Assembly: GCA_021772095.1 (NCBI GenBank)
Contig: JADYXR010000139.1
Coordinates: 62,001-126,000, forward strand
Reading direction: 5' to 3'
Source of the DNA: Candidatus Obscuribacter sp.
GTDB taxonomy: Bacteria > Cyanobacteriota > Vampirovibrionia > Obscuribacterales > Obscuribacteraceae
Length of the DNA stretch: 64,000 bases
A program made the position numbers and the translations under genes. This document shows, piece by piece, positions 18,485-29,513 of the stretch (position 1 is the stretch's first letter; every line of letters starts with the position of its first letter). The notes under the pieces are model-generated. The model was not told the origin of the DNA. It did not search any database and saw nothing but the letters and a program-made list of their open reading frames with translations.

Positions 18485-18515
18485 GTTTAAAACTCCAACA
18501 ATAAAGGATTCCGAA

Positions 18516-19439
18516 TTACCAGCCGCGAAGGGCGAGTTGCTCTTCTGGTGCCAGTGATTGAACGGTGCGGCCGACCATTGGCTCACCGAGATTTCTGCTT
18601 ACTTCAGCGAGTACTTTGGGATCGTTGAAATAAGTGGTGGCTTTAACGATTGCTTGTGCGCGCTTCAATGGATTTCCGGATTTGAAGATACCGGATCCGA
18701 CGAATACGCCGTCAACGCCGAGTTGCATAAGAAGAGCAGCATCAGCTGGTGTAGCGATTCCGCCGGCGGCGAAATTGACGACCGGTAGTTTGCCTTCTGC
18801 TTTGATTTGTTTCAGCAATTCGTATGGAGCGCCGATTTCTTTTGCGTAAGTCATCAGTTCTTCATCCGGCATTACCGACAATTTTTTCAATGCACCAAGG
18901 ATGGCGCGTGCGTGACGCACGGCTTCTACTACGTCGCCTGTACCGGCTTCGCCTTTGGTTCTAATCATCGCGGCACCTTCGCCGATTCTTCTCAATGCTT
19001 CGCCGAGATTTCTCGCGCCGCACACAAAAGGAATCGTGAATTTGTGTTTGTCGATGTGATATTCCTCATCGGCTGCGGTCAGCACTTCGCTTTCGTCGAC
19101 GCAGTCAACGCCTAACGATTCGAGGATTTGTGCTTCGACAAAATGTCCGATACGAGCTTTTGCCATAACCGGGATCGAAACTGCTTCGATGATTTTCATC
19201 ACCAGTTCCGGATCGCTCATTCTGGCAACGCCGCCGTCAGCGCGGATATCGGCAGGAACTCGTTCCAGAGCCATGACCGCGCAGGCGCCGGATTCTTCAG
19301 CAATCTTTGCTTGTTCTGCGTTGACGACATCCATGATGACGCCACCTTTAAGCATTTGAGGAAGAGCTTTCTTGACGCGCTCCGTTCCGGTTTGCGCTTT
19401 GTCGTTCGATTGCTGTTTCTCTTCTAGCTTAGTTGCCAT
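18516..19439 (-). CDS. pdxS: Pyridoxal 5'-phosphate synthase lyase subunit
   Basis: Makes PLP from ribose 5-phosphate, glyceraldehyde 3-phosphate and ammonia. 307 residues. The highly conserved blocks are present: [35 protein letters not shown] with a catalytic lysine, [15 protein letters not shown], the [15 protein letters not shown] phosphate site, and [20 protein letters not shown]. It lies 42 bases downstream of pdxR and 31 bases upstream of pdxT, all on one strand, so one operon is likely. Confidence 0.97.
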   Translation of the reverse strand: MATKLEEKQQSNDKAQTGTERVKKALPQMLKGGVIMDVVNAEQAKIAEESGACAVMALERVPADIRADGGVARMSDPELVMKIIEAVSIPVMAKARIGHFVEAQILESLGVDCVDESEVLTAADEEYHIDKHKFTIPFVCGARNLGEALRRIGEGAAMIRTKGEAGTGDVVEAVRHARAILGALKKLSVMPDEELMTYAKEIGAPYELLKQIKAEGKLPVVNFAAGGIATPADAALLMQLGVDGVFVGSGIFKSGNPLKRAQAIVKATTYFNDPKVLAEVSRNLGEPMVGRTVQSLAPEEQLALRGW

Positions 19440-19481
19440 TTCAACCTCCAGTGGTTTGTTGTTCTAATTGTGTGTGGGGAG

Positions 19482-21083
19482 TTATATAAAAGAATGCGTT
19501 CCCGTTCCCATCAGATGCGAACGATCGTTGGTCGGGGTAGTGGATGCGACATCGTCGATGTAGCTCTTAATCGCCTTGGCCAGTTGTTTCAGACCTTTGA
19601 CGATTGTCGCTTCATCCAGTTGGATGAAACAAAGTCGAATGAATTCAGTGTGTTCTGCGTTTGCAAAACACATATCACCGGGTGCAAAAGTCACACCTTC
19701 TTGTTGAGAGTAGCTCAGTAGTTCTCTGCTGGATAAACCATCGGGAAGTTTGACCCAGACGAACATTCCGCCTTCCGGTTTTGACCAGGTGATGTTGGCG
19801 CGCTGTCCGTTTTTATCAGTGATGAAACCAAGATCGCGCTGCAATGATTTGAGCATCGTGTCGCGTTTGGCTCTGTACAAATCTCTCACGGTGACGAGAT
19901 GGTGCTCGTAGAGCCCTTCTTTGAGGAAGTCCGCCAGAATCAGTTGTGAAATCGAATTGGTCGAAAGGTTTGACGCACGTTTTGCAATCACCAGACGTGC
20001 CATCGTCTCTGGTGGCGCGACCAACCAGCCTAATCTTAAGGCGGGGCAAAGTGCTTTCGAAAAAGTGCCAAGGTGAATGACTATGTTCTCGGACCCGGGA
20101 AGCGCTCGCAGTGAGGGAAGTGCGACACCGTCGTAGCGCAAATCGCCAACGAAATTGTCTTCGAGAATCGGGACTTGATACTTAATCGCCAGATCCAATA
20201 ATTGATGACGGCGCTGAAGCGACATGGTGACACCAGTCGGATTCTGGAAGTTTGGTATCACGTAAATGAACTTGGGGCGATGTCTTTGCAGCACCGACTC
20301 GAGCATGTCGATCCTGATGCCTTCTTCGTCTAGAGGCACCGGTAAGCATCGAGCCTGGCGACTTCTGAAGTTGCAGGTCGCCCACAGATATGTAGGATCT
20401 TCTGCCACCACCATGTCGCCTGGATCGATTAAAATGCTGCTCACCACATCAAGACCTTGTTGAGAACCGCATATAATCAGCAGTTTCTCATCATTTGCTT
20501 CGATGTTCTGCGAGCGCAGATGTTTTAAAACTTCGTGCCGAAGAGAAGGCATTCCTTCTCCGGGGCTGTATTGAAAAAGTTCGTGAGACCGACCATCCGA
20601 GAGGATCTTGTTTAAAATGCGCTCGAAATCTTTGTGCGGATACGAGTCGTCTGTCGGTATGCCACCGGCAAATGAAATAACCTCGGAGCGACCATAGTTG
20701 GCGTACTCCATGCGCAGCATGTCGTGCGCCGTTTGGCTGGCTTTAGAAAAACGTTCTGTCCAAACTACTGGACTATTTGCCGCAGCCTCAGATGCTATTT
20801 GAGCGGCAGTGGCTGCGGGTTTTCCGGAGCGCACAAAGGTGCCGCGTCCGACGAAACTCTCGATATAACCATGGGTGTTTAGTTCTGCATATGCTCTAGA
20901 TGCCGTTGAACGGTCGATGTCCAGAAGCACTGCCAGCTCTCTATTAGTGGGTAGCTTGGAATTGATCGGCAGCTCGCCTGAATCGATGGCATTCTTGATG
21001 CGCTCGAAGATGACGGCATACAAGGGCGCGCTGCCCTTGTCTCTGTTGATGTCCCCCAGCAATTCCAGCCAATTCTTGCTCAT
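19482..21083 (-). CDS. pdxR: MocR/GntR-family transcriptional regulator with aminotransferase domain (PdxR-like)
   Basis: 533 residues. The N-terminal winged helix-turn-helix (about 20-90) contains LPTNRELAVLLDIDRSTASR. A fold-type I aminotransferase domain (about 120-520) follows, with the PLP-binding lysine in LGTFSKALCPALRLGW. PdxR proteins sense PLP and control pdxST. Here pdxR is upstream of and colinear with pdxST, instead of the more common divergent arrangement, so it probably regulates its own operon. Repeated ATTGTCTGGT sites lie just upstream (21101-21207), which strongly supports the assignment. Confidence 0.9.
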   Translation of the reverse strand: MSKNWLELLGDINRDKGSAPLYAVIFERIKNAIDSGELPINSKLPTNRELAVLLDIDRSTASRAYAELNTHGYIESFVGRGTFVRSGKPAATAAQIASEAAANSPVVWTERFSKASQTAHDMLRMEYANYGRSEVISFAGGIPTDDSYPHKDFERILNKILSDGRSHELFQYSPGEGMPSLRHEVLKHLRSQNIEANDEKLLIICGSQQGLDVVSSILIDPGDMVVAEDPTYLWATCNFRSRQARCLPVPLDEEGIRIDMLESVLQRHRPKFIYVIPNFQNPTGVTMSLQRRHQLLDLAIKYQVPILEDNFVGDLRYDGVALPSLRALPGSENIVIHLGTFSKALCPALRLGWLVAPPETMARLVIAKRASNLSTNSISQLILADFLKEGLYEHHLVTVRDLYRAKRDTMLKSLQRDLGFITDKNGQRANITWSKPEGGMFVWVKLPDGLSSRELLSYSQQEGVTFAPGDMCFANAEHTEFIRLCFIQLDEATIVKGLKQLAKAIKSYIDDVASTTPTNDRSHLMGTGTHSFI

Positions 21084-21100
21084 GCTTCAATCATCCGTAC

Positions 21101-21207
21101 ATTGTCTGGTTCGCTTGGAACCAGCGATAATATCCCAAGGAGCGCTCGCAAGTGGCAACTCCTACTGGCAGCATATCGTTATTGTCTGGTGTGTGCAACC
21201 AGACAAT
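21101..21207. promoter_or_regulatory. Candidate PdxR operators: ATTGTCTGGT repeats
   Basis: ATTGTCTGGT occurs at 21101 and again at 21181, exactly 80 bases apart in the same direction. Each copy is also half of an inverted repeat. At 21181-21207 the perfect palindrome is ATTGTCTGGT-N7-ACCAGACAAT; at 21106-21124 it is CTGGTTC-N5-GAACCAG. The region lies between pdxR (start 21083) and the stop of the next gene, so it covers the pdxR promoter. MocR regulators are known to bind direct repeats spaced over several helical turns. Assignment to PdxR is inferred from position. Confidence 0.7.
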
Positions 21208-21220
21208 TTATTAAATTGGG

Positions 21221-22012
21221 TTAGTTGGCTGGGTGCTTTTCCACAGGAAAGCGATGACTGTGGGTATACGGGTCAACTGCGACGGCCACTGTGATTGTCC
21301 ATAATATGAAGGCAATTGTCATAGAGAACATCAAAACCAACGCCAGAGACAATTGACCGGAAAATGTCAGGACAGAGGCAGCCAATCCAGCCAACCAAAT
21401 CGGAATCGAAGTCCAACCCAGCCATTTAGGCACGCCGAACCCCGAAACAATAGCTCCAGCCATTACCAGACCAGCCATAGCGTATAAAGTATTGGAAACG
21501 ATCATTGATTGTGTGAGCGCCTGGTTGACGACGCGCCAGGCTTCCATCATCAATAACTGTTTATAGCCACTGGAAAGCACTAGCTGAGCCGAAATATCGG
21601 CAAACGTAATCATCAAATTCGCGAAGGTCTGCAAATCAAGCGTGATTGCGATGACGATGAAGAATGTGGCCGCATTGACCCAGAGCGTGTGGCGCAAGCG
21701 CAGCACTTGCTTCAAAGCCAGATAGAGAGCCAGAAACGAGAGACTGGATCCGGCGATTGTGGCGCAGGACAACTGCCAAACAGCCAGATGTTTGGGCACG
21801 TAATCCATTAAGTGGATGAGCGAAAGATCCTGCAGATCGCCCTCGCGAAACGCATACAGCGCCAGAAACACGGCGATGATATGAGAAATCGACGCACCCA
21901 TAGCAACCCATTGCAGATGGCGATACTGCACTTGAGCAGCGGGATCCGCCAGATGCTGAATTTCGTGCATGCCGGATTCCGAAAGTTTCAAATTTTCCGA
22001 ATCCCGCGACAT
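21221..22012 (-). CDS. Polytopic membrane protein, unknown
   Basis: 263 residues with six hydrophobic segments (first near 35-55, last near 225-250) after a polar N-terminus. I chose the ATG at 22012, with AGGAG five bases upstream, which places it seven bases after the serS stop. The frame is open further upstream inside serS, but a longer start is not supported. Probably co-transcribed with serS. No family recognised. Confidence 0.7.
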   Translation of the reverse strand: MSRDSENLKLSESGMHEIQHLADPAAQVQYRHLQWVAMGASISHIIAVFLALYAFREGDLQDLSLIHLMDYVPKHLAVWQLSCATIAGSSLSFLALYLALKQVLRLRHTLWVNAATFFIVIAITLDLQTFANLMITFADISAQLVLSSGYKQLLMMEAWRVVNQALTQSMIVSNTLYAMAGLVMAGAIVSGFGVPKWLGWTSIPIWLAGLAASVLTFSGQLSLALVLMFSMTIAFILWTITVAVAVDPYTHSHRFPVEKHPAN

Positions 22013-22019
22013 GACGCTC

Positions 22020-23357
<1,338 letters not shown>

Positions 23358-23510
23358 TCAGTTACGTATTAGTTATTAGAAGCCGTTGACCGATCCGAAA
23401 CTTCTAAGGAGCTAAGCATTATATCTAAGGAATCAATTTGTTTGTCGTCTTGAAAGCCGACCATTGCGTACTTTTGACAAATATTTCTACATGAACAACA
23501 GGTTCGATTT

Positions 23511-24095
23511 ATGGCAAAGAAGCAGGAGCCCGCCATTGGTTCGGTGGTGCCGTCGGTTGGGCTCGACGAAAAACTTGTCGAGGTTGTCGATCAAAAACGA
23601 TTGTGGAGAAAAACGCTTGGCGACATCGGTGAGCAAATTGTCGCGCAACATGTGACCTTGTGCGGGTGGCAAATTCTCAGTCGAAAATTTCGTATGGGTC
23701 GCTCTTCTGAAGTAGATATCATCGCCATCTCACCAGAGGAGACGACAACTTTTATTGAGGTCAAAACCCGAATAATCTGGCCTGACAGCGTGAATACCTG
23801 GCACGAGTCGGCGACGCAATCAATCGACGCGCGCAAGCGGAAGCGCATCATCGCCGCCTCTCGCCGCTATCGAGTGGCTAATCAAGATTACGATATTTCA
23901 AAATGCAGATACGATGTTTTTCTCGTTGGCATCACTCGAAAGCTTGCGCAAAACCTTGTTGATCTTAAAAAACGCCTCGACGTTTTATCACTCCATGAGC
24001 AAATTGATTATCAGCTAAAGCATCATGAATACGGAAACCCCCGTGGCAGCCTGTATTTGATTCATTTGGAATCCGCCTTTGTAACGAACTTTTGA
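23511..24095 (+). CDS. YraN/UPF0102-family nuclease-like protein
   Basis: 194 residues. The core (about 45-145) has the restriction-endonuclease-like signature of UPF0102: LGDIGEQIV, then SEVDIIA, then TFIEVKTR, followed by a basic helix DARKRKRIIAASRRY. The catalytic-type Asp and Glu-x-Lys are present. It is longer than the usual ~120 residues, with extra N-terminal (about 40) and C-terminal (about 35) segments. UPF0102 proteins are thought to act in DNA processing, but no firm role is known. Confidence 0.85.
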   Translation: MAKKQEPAIGSVVPSVGLDEKLVEVVDQKRLWRKTLGDIGEQIVAQHVTLCGWQILSRKFRMGRSSEVDIIAISPEETTTFIEVKTRIIWPDSVNTWHESATQSIDARKRKRIIAASRRYRVANQDYDISKCRYDVFLVGITRKLAQNLVDLKKRLDVLSLHEQIDYQLKHHEYGNPRGSLYLIHLESAFVTNF

Positions 24096-24216
24096 CCCCT
24101 GCGTACTTTCCCCAGTGCTGATATTTAGTCACGATGATAAGTTTTAACGACTTACCAGTTTCGATGCGTAAACTAAGCCCTTCTCTAAAACGCGATATTC
24201 GCGAAGGAACCTCGTT

Positions 24217-25020
24217 TTGTTTGTTTGGAAAGAAAAACTCACCGTTAAAGAAGAAATCGACAAGATCACACTTCTCGATGCGACAACGCGAGGCTCCAAC
24301 CGCCGAGCTGTAGGTTTAGTGCCGGCGCCGAAAGGCGACGACGCCAATCGAGAAATTTCCGAGGCGAAAAAACTGCGATACCAGCAGTTGCTCATCAACA
24401 TCGAAGGAAAACAAAGTACTTGTTGCATAAAGATTTTCTCGCCCAAACGCAAGTCGCGATCGGCATTGCTGACGTTTCGCGGTCGAGTGCTTGGCTGCGT
24501 GTATGGCAGAAAAGAATTAGAGTCGCAGTTGATCAACTACGATGCTTTCGAACAATTTCAGGACGACATCTCCGTTCCCGAAAGTATTGTCGACACTTAC
24601 ATTTTGCCTGAGAACCTGGCTTTAGCCGCCGGTAGTTTATTTCACGGCGACGTTTTCCACCAACCGGCGAATTCGAATGCCGATGAAACGTTTAGATTCG
24701 TTTATTCCAATCTTGTTAAGACCCAGATGCCAGGCTGCATTGTGTTGAAACGCATGGGCAGCGACGAAGTGCTTTCCTTTATATACATGTTTGGCGGCGA
24801 AGTCATCGGCGTCTACACATTCACTGATGGCTGGCTGGAAAGCTCATACCAACAAGCACTCGATCTTGTCGAAGGCCGCATCACCACTGTCGTCAGCGCC
24901 AGTAAATTGAACGCGTGCAACATCGAAGAGGTGCACGACATGACCTTTAGCTTGACCGGAATCGATCGCGGTTTTACGTATCACCCCGCCGCGCTTTCGT
25001 ATAATAATTCAGCAATCTAA
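24217..25020 (+). CDS. Conserved-looking protein of unknown function
   Basis: 267 residues, predicted soluble, mixed alpha/beta with no TM or signal peptide. The start is TTG with AAGGAA upstream; no earlier or nearby in-frame ATG exists (the first internal Met is far downstream). Features seen are a VGLVPAPKGDD loop near 33-43 and a GCIVLKRMGSDEVLSFIYMF strand pair near 170-190. I do not recognise a domain. It lies between the YraN-like gene and an LRR protein, both in the same direction. Confidence 0.65.
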   Translation: MFVWKEKLTVKEEIDKITLLDATTRGSNRRAVGLVPAPKGDDANREISEAKKLRYQQLLINIEGKQSTCCIKIFSPKRKSRSALLTFRGRVLGCVYGRKELESQLINYDAFEQFQDDISVPESIVDTYILPENLALAAGSLFHGDVFHQPANSNADETFRFVYSNLVKTQMPGCIVLKRMGSDEVLSFIYMFGGEVIGVYTFTDGWLESSYQQALDLVEGRITTVVSASKLNACNIEEVHDMTFSLTGIDRGFTYHPAALSYNNSAI

Positions 25021-25184
25021 AGTTTCGTTGTAACCAAATATAGTGGCAATGCAGTCGTGCTCTAAAGATGCGGCGACCTTGCCTATTGTTATAAGCCGCA
25101 GACTCTTGTTTGCGCCCTTCGCGGACATGTACCATGGTTGTATGAGCAACTGTGTTACCGAATTGCGCCATCCGCGGAGAGAGA

Positions 25185-26186
25185 TTGGATTCAGACGAAC
25201 AAAACGAACCAATGCTCGGGCTGAAGCCGGCTAAGAATCGTGATTTCGCGATACTTATGATTATTGCTGTCCTTGTCATCGCAGCGTTCATCGCGCTTAC
25301 TTTCAAACTGATCGATCAAGAAGACACGCACGTTCGCAACGTTGAGAAAGTGAAGATGGCTGAGGATTTTTCGTACGACGAAATCGGCAGTGACGACGCC
25401 GAGAAAACCGTCACTGCTTTCGTCAATAGAACCGGTCGGCGCACCCAGGCCGATTTCTCCACACTCAACTTGACCGACGATTTACTGAAGAAACTTTCTA
25501 CTGTTAAAGAGTTGGAGCGTCTGGACGTCGGGCATACAAAAATTACCGACAAGAGCGTTGATTATATTGTCGGATTGCCGCTCCAGCAGCTGGATTTGTC
25601 TGCTTCGCCAATCGGGGATGAGGCGATGAAAAAGATAGCTAAAATCAAAACGCTTCAAAAACTGACGATCACACAAACCGCTGTAACCGACGTCGGAATT
25701 GCTGAAGTTCTGAATCTTCCGCTTCTGGAAAACTTGACGGCAGGCAATACGAAAATTACTGACAGGGGCATCGCACAACTCTCGAAATCCAGGTCGATCA
25801 ATCGTCTCGATCTGACAAGCACGCCGATAACTGACGCGTGTTTGAAGGACCTTTCCAAATTGCCACTCAAAGTTATTTACGTTGACGCAACGAAAATCAC
25901 CGGACCAGGCATAACGAAATCTCTGCGCTTACCGAGCCTCATTAAAGCATCGTTTTCGCGCCTTGCTATTCACGATCAAGACCTGCCCGGTCTGTTGAAC
26001 GCCATTCCAAAAGTCTGCGCAATCGACTTGAGCGTGACGCCACTGACGGACAAGGGCGTGGCAACCCTGGCGACCTGGGACCAGCTTGGTGTTCTGAAGT
26101 TGAAATACATGGAACATGTCTCAGACAAAGCAATAAAAGATTTCAAAGCAAAACGTCCGAGAGTCAAATTCGATACCTCTAAATGA
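25185..26186 (+). CDS. Membrane-anchored leucine-rich-repeat protein
   Basis: 333 residues from the TTG at 25185, which has GGAGAGAGA directly upstream; a GTG at 25152 and an ATG at 25212 are alternatives. One TM helix (about 18-42) is followed by a run of LRRs of about 23 residues with the pattern L..L.L..T.ITD.G. Examples are ERLDVGHTKITDKSVDYI, ENLTAGNTKITDRGIAQL and NRLDLTSTPITDACLKDL. This resembles cysteine-less LRRs of the F-box/RI-like type used for protein binding. The related LRR segment of the broken kinase gene at 36.4 kb has the same architecture. Confidence 0.8.
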   Translation: MDSDEQNEPMLGLKPAKNRDFAILMIIAVLVIAAFIALTFKLIDQEDTHVRNVEKVKMAEDFSYDEIGSDDAEKTVTAFVNRTGRRTQADFSTLNLTDDLLKKLSTVKELERLDVGHTKITDKSVDYIVGLPLQQLDLSASPIGDEAMKKIAKIKTLQKLTITQTAVTDVGIAEVLNLPLLENLTAGNTKITDRGIAQLSKSRSINRLDLTSTPITDACLKDLSKLPLKVIYVDATKITGPGITKSLRLPSLIKASFSRLAIHDQDLPGLLNAIPKVCAIDLSVTPLTDKGVATLATWDQLGVLKLKYMEHVSDKAIKDFKAKRPRVKFDTSK

Positions 26187-26266
26187 TGGGTTAACGTAGC
26201 TGCCAACGGCACCCGGTATACTGGGCGCGGATTATTTTCGTCCCCACTATATTGACATCGAGAGTT

Positions 26267-28096
26267 ATGAACCGTAATTTTTCAGCTTCTCTTCTGGTTG
26301 CAGCGACTTGTTTGATCGGTATTCTTCCTGGCAGAGCCGCTGACGCATCTCTAGACGCCGATAAAAAGTTCGCTACGTTATCTGAACAATTCATGAAGGA
26401 GTCACTGGCGCGATCGCCAGGAGACGCATCAGAAGCCGGATATCACGTCCATAAAGATGCGACAACTGGAAAGACATTGATACTGGATGCGATGCTCGAT
26501 GACATGAGTCTCGATTTCATGAAACAGCAACGCGATTTCTATCAGCAATGGCGCGATCGTTTCGCCAAGGAAACGCCGCCTGAGAAGCTCGATCCGCAGG
26601 ACTCCGCCGACTGGCATCTGCTCGACGATCAAATCGCGGTCAACTTATTGGAGTTGGATAAAATCCAAAACTACAAACACAATCCGACTGTCGTGGTTGA
26701 ATTGTTAGGCAGCGCTCTGTTTCAACCGATGACGGCAAGCTACGCTAACAAGCCAGTTCGGCTCGGGCATGTCCTGGATAGAATCCAACAAATTCCGAGG
26801 CTACTGGAACAGGTCAAAGTTTATCTCGATAAAGCCGATCCTATTTTTGTAAAAACGGCAATCGAAGAAAATGATGGAAACGTAGATCTGATCGAGACCA
26901 CAGTCAAAAACGAAATTACCGACGATGGCAAATTAAAAGATAGGTACAACAAAGTAGCACCAGTTGCAGTGGCAGCGCTGAAAGACTTCTCTAAGTGGCT
27001 GGAAGAAGATCTGGGCCAGCGCCCCAATCCGCGCAGCTGGCGATTGGGCAAAGAAATGTACGACGCCAAGTTTAAACTGATCATGGAAACCGGTGTTACT
27101 CCGGAACAGTTGTTGAAAAATGCCGAATCAACAATGAAAGAAGTGCGCGCCGACATGCTCTCGCTCTCATTGCCGATGCACAAAATTATGTATCCCGATC
27201 ACAACGAGCACACTGATAAAACCGAACACGAGCGCGAAAACATAATCATCGGTGAAGTGTTGCAGCGCATCTCGGACGAACATCCGCACCGCGATGACCT
27301 TCAACAGACGATTGAGGATGATCTGGAAGGCATCAAAGAGTTTATTCGAGCAAATAAAATCGTCGCACTTTCGGATCGCGATAATCTCAAAGTGATACCA
27401 ACGCCTAAATTCATGCGGGGAATCTACTCGGGCGCGGGCTTCCACAGCGCGCCTCCACTGGAGCCCAAGTCCGAAGCTCAATATTGGATCACGCCCATCG
27501 ATCCGAAAACTGCAGACGAAAAAGCGGAATCACGATTGCGCGAAAACAATAATTACTCATTGAAATGGTTGACTATCCATGAGGCTTTGCCGGGTCACTA
27601 TATTCAGTTCGAACATCTGAATAACATTCAACCGGAAAGACGTCGACTGTTGCGATCGTTGTTTTCCAACGGCGCGTATGTCGAAGGTTGGGCGGAGTAC
27701 ATCGCCCAGGTGATGATGGATGAAGGCTTTATGAAGAATGAACCGAAGTTTCGTTTGACCATGCGGAAGATTCGACTTCGTTTATTAGCAAACACAATCA
27801 TGGATGTTCGAAATCACACGATGGATTTCTCCGACGGGGACGCCATGCGGTTAATGACTGAGGACTGCTTTCAAACGCAAGCGGAAGCCGAGGCTAAGTT
27901 GAAGCGCGCGAAACTGAGTTCGACTCAGCTTCCTACTTATTACGCCGGGCTGGTCGATTGGCTGGCGTTGCGCGAGAAGTATCAAAAAGCAAAGGGCAAG
28001 GATTTCGACCTGCTTAAGTTTCATAACCTCGTGCTTGACCAGGGACCACTGCCGGTTCCTGTCGTCGAAAAGCTGATTTTAGATCAAGCAAACTGA
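26267..28096 (+). CDS. Secreted DUF885-family protein (putative metallopeptidase)
   Basis: 609 residues. A signal peptide is visible at about 1-25, ending GRAADA. The hallmark HEALPGHYIQFEH motif (about 440-455) and GAYVEGWAEYIAQVMMDEGF identify DUF885, whose HExxxxH-type motif suggests zinc peptidase activity. The ATG at 26267, preceded by GAGAG, places the signal peptide at the true N-terminus; the upstream TTG at 26252 is less likely. Substrate unknown. It probably acts outside the inner membrane. Confidence 0.88.
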   Translation: MNRNFSASLLVAATCLIGILPGRAADASLDADKKFATLSEQFMKESLARSPGDASEAGYHVHKDATTGKTLILDAMLDDMSLDFMKQQRDFYQQWRDRFAKETPPEKLDPQDSADWHLLDDQIAVNLLELDKIQNYKHNPTVVVELLGSALFQPMTASYANKPVRLGHVLDRIQQIPRLLEQVKVYLDKADPIFVKTAIEENDGNVDLIETTVKNEITDDGKLKDRYNKVAPVAVAALKDFSKWLEEDLGQRPNPRSWRLGKEMYDAKFKLIMETGVTPEQLLKNAESTMKEVRADMLSLSLPMHKIMYPDHNEHTDKTEHERENIIIGEVLQRISDEHPHRDDLQQTIEDDLEGIKEFIRANKIVALSDRDNLKVIPTPKFMRGIYSGAGFHSAPPLEPKSEAQYWITPIDPKTADEKAESRLRENNNYSLKWLTIHEALPGHYIQFEHLNNIQPERRRLLRSLFSNGAYVEGWAEYIAQVMMDEGFMKNEPKFRLTMRKIRLRLLANTIMDVRNHTMDFSDGDAMRLMTEDCFQTQAEAEAKLKRAKLSSTQLPTYYAGLVDWLALREKYQKAKGKDFDLLKFHNLVLDQGPLPVPVVEKLILDQAN

Positions 28097-28160
28097 CGTT
28101 CGATCTGGAAAGCAGGCGAATCGAGCGGTAATATAGTGCAGTTGAACACAAGGAAAGCTC

Positions 28161-29492
28161 ATGGCCACTAAGGTTGTTTCTCCTAACATAAAACTGATGC
28201 CGGTCACGGCGACCATCGAAGACGCTCATCTGATTCTCGGCGGCTGTGACACCACAGAGTTGGCTGACCACTTCGGAACACCGCTCTGGGTCATGGATTA
28301 CCAGACCATAGTCTCGGCAGTCAATGCAGTGAAAAGCGGGCTCGCCGGCTATCCTAATTCACAAATTCTCTATGCCGGCAAAGCTTTTCTTTGCCTCGCC
28401 ATGTGTCATGTCGTCAAAAAACTTGGACTCGGTCTCGATGTCGTATCCGAAGGCGAGCTCCACACGGCGCTGCAAGCCGGTGTGCCCACCGAGAATATTT
28501 ATTTCCACGGCAACAACAAGTCCGATCGCGAATTGAAATTGGCAGTCGAAAATGGCATCAAGATCGTGGTGGATAGCTTCTCTGAGCTCAGTCGTTTAAA
28601 TGAAATCGCTTCGGTTTTAGGCAAACACGCTTACATACTTGTGCGCATAATCCCGGGCATCGAGCCGGACACGCACGATCACATCAAGACCGGTCATCAC
28701 GGCAGCAAGTTCGGAATCAGCATCGACGATCTCGATGATTTCGTCGGATTGGCTATCAGTCCCTGGATTCGACTGCTTGGATTGCATGCGCACATTGGCA
28801 GCCAAACACATGATCTCGAACCATTCCTCGAAATTGTAGAAGTGCTCGCCGATCTGGTCGTGCGGGTTCAACAAACATACGGCACGACATTAGAGCTGAT
28901 CGATGTCGGCGGCGGTCTGGGCATCGCCTACACGGTCGACGACCAGCCGCTCGGTCTGCAAGAATGGGCAAAAGGCATGTCCAGTGCGGTTGAAGCCGCG
29001 TTCAAGAAGCGTTTGCTGCCGATGCCGCGCCTGCTCCTCGAGCCAGGGCGCTCAATTGTCGGCACTGCAGGCGTGACTCTCTACACCGCCGGTGACGTAA
29101 AACCGCTTCCTGAGGGCGGCTGCTATGTCGCACTAGACGGTGGTATGGCTGATAATCCCCGCCCTGCTACCTATAACGCCCTCTACACGGCCGTCATCGC
29201 CAATCGCATGGACGCTCCCCCCTCGGACACTAAGACGACTTTAGTTGGAAAGTACTGCGAGTCGGGCGATATAATCATAAAAGATGCGGGAATCTCCGCC
29301 GAAACGGGTGACACAATAGCCGTTTTTGGCACCGGCGCCTACAATTACAGTATGGCGTCCAATTACAATCGGACAGGACGTCCCGCGTGCGTACTCGTTG
29401 ACGACGGTTTTGCAGAGGTTATTCTTGAGCGTGAAACATGCGACGACCTTCTCAGACAAGACCGAGTGCCGGGATGGTTGCTCAAGAGTTGA
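28161..29492 (+). CDS. lysA: Diaminopimelate decarboxylase
   Basis: Last step of lysine synthesis: meso-diaminopimelate to lysine, PLP-dependent. 443 residues. Seen are the PLP-lysine segment ILYAGKAFLCLAM (about 70), HAHIGSQ, the glycine loop DVGGGLGIAY, EPGRSIVG, and the catalytic-Cys block GKYCESGDII near the C-terminus. Alanine racemase-like fold III with the usual length. AAGGAAAG precedes the ATG. The diadenylate cyclase gene starts 21 bases downstream, so the two are probably co-transcribed. Confidence 0.95.
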   Translation: MATKVVSPNIKLMPVTATIEDAHLILGGCDTTELADHFGTPLWVMDYQTIVSAVNAVKSGLAGYPNSQILYAGKAFLCLAMCHVVKKLGLGLDVVSEGELHTALQAGVPTENIYFHGNNKSDRELKLAVENGIKIVVDSFSELSRLNEIASVLGKHAYILVRIIPGIEPDTHDHIKTGHHGSKFGISIDDLDDFVGLAISPWIRLLGLHAHIGSQTHDLEPFLEIVEVLADLVVRVQQTYGTTLELIDVGGGLGIAYTVDDQPLGLQEWAKGMSSAVEAAFKKRLLPMPRLLLEPGRSIVGTAGVTLYTAGDVKPLPEGGCYVALDGGMADNPRPATYNALYTAVIANRMDAPPSDTKTTLVGKYCESGDIIIKDAGISAETGDTIAVFGTGAYNYSMASNYNRTGRPACVLVDDGFAEVILERETCDDLLRQDRVPGWLLKS

Positions 29493-29513
29493 TCGCGCGC
29501 CGGTAACGTCGCC

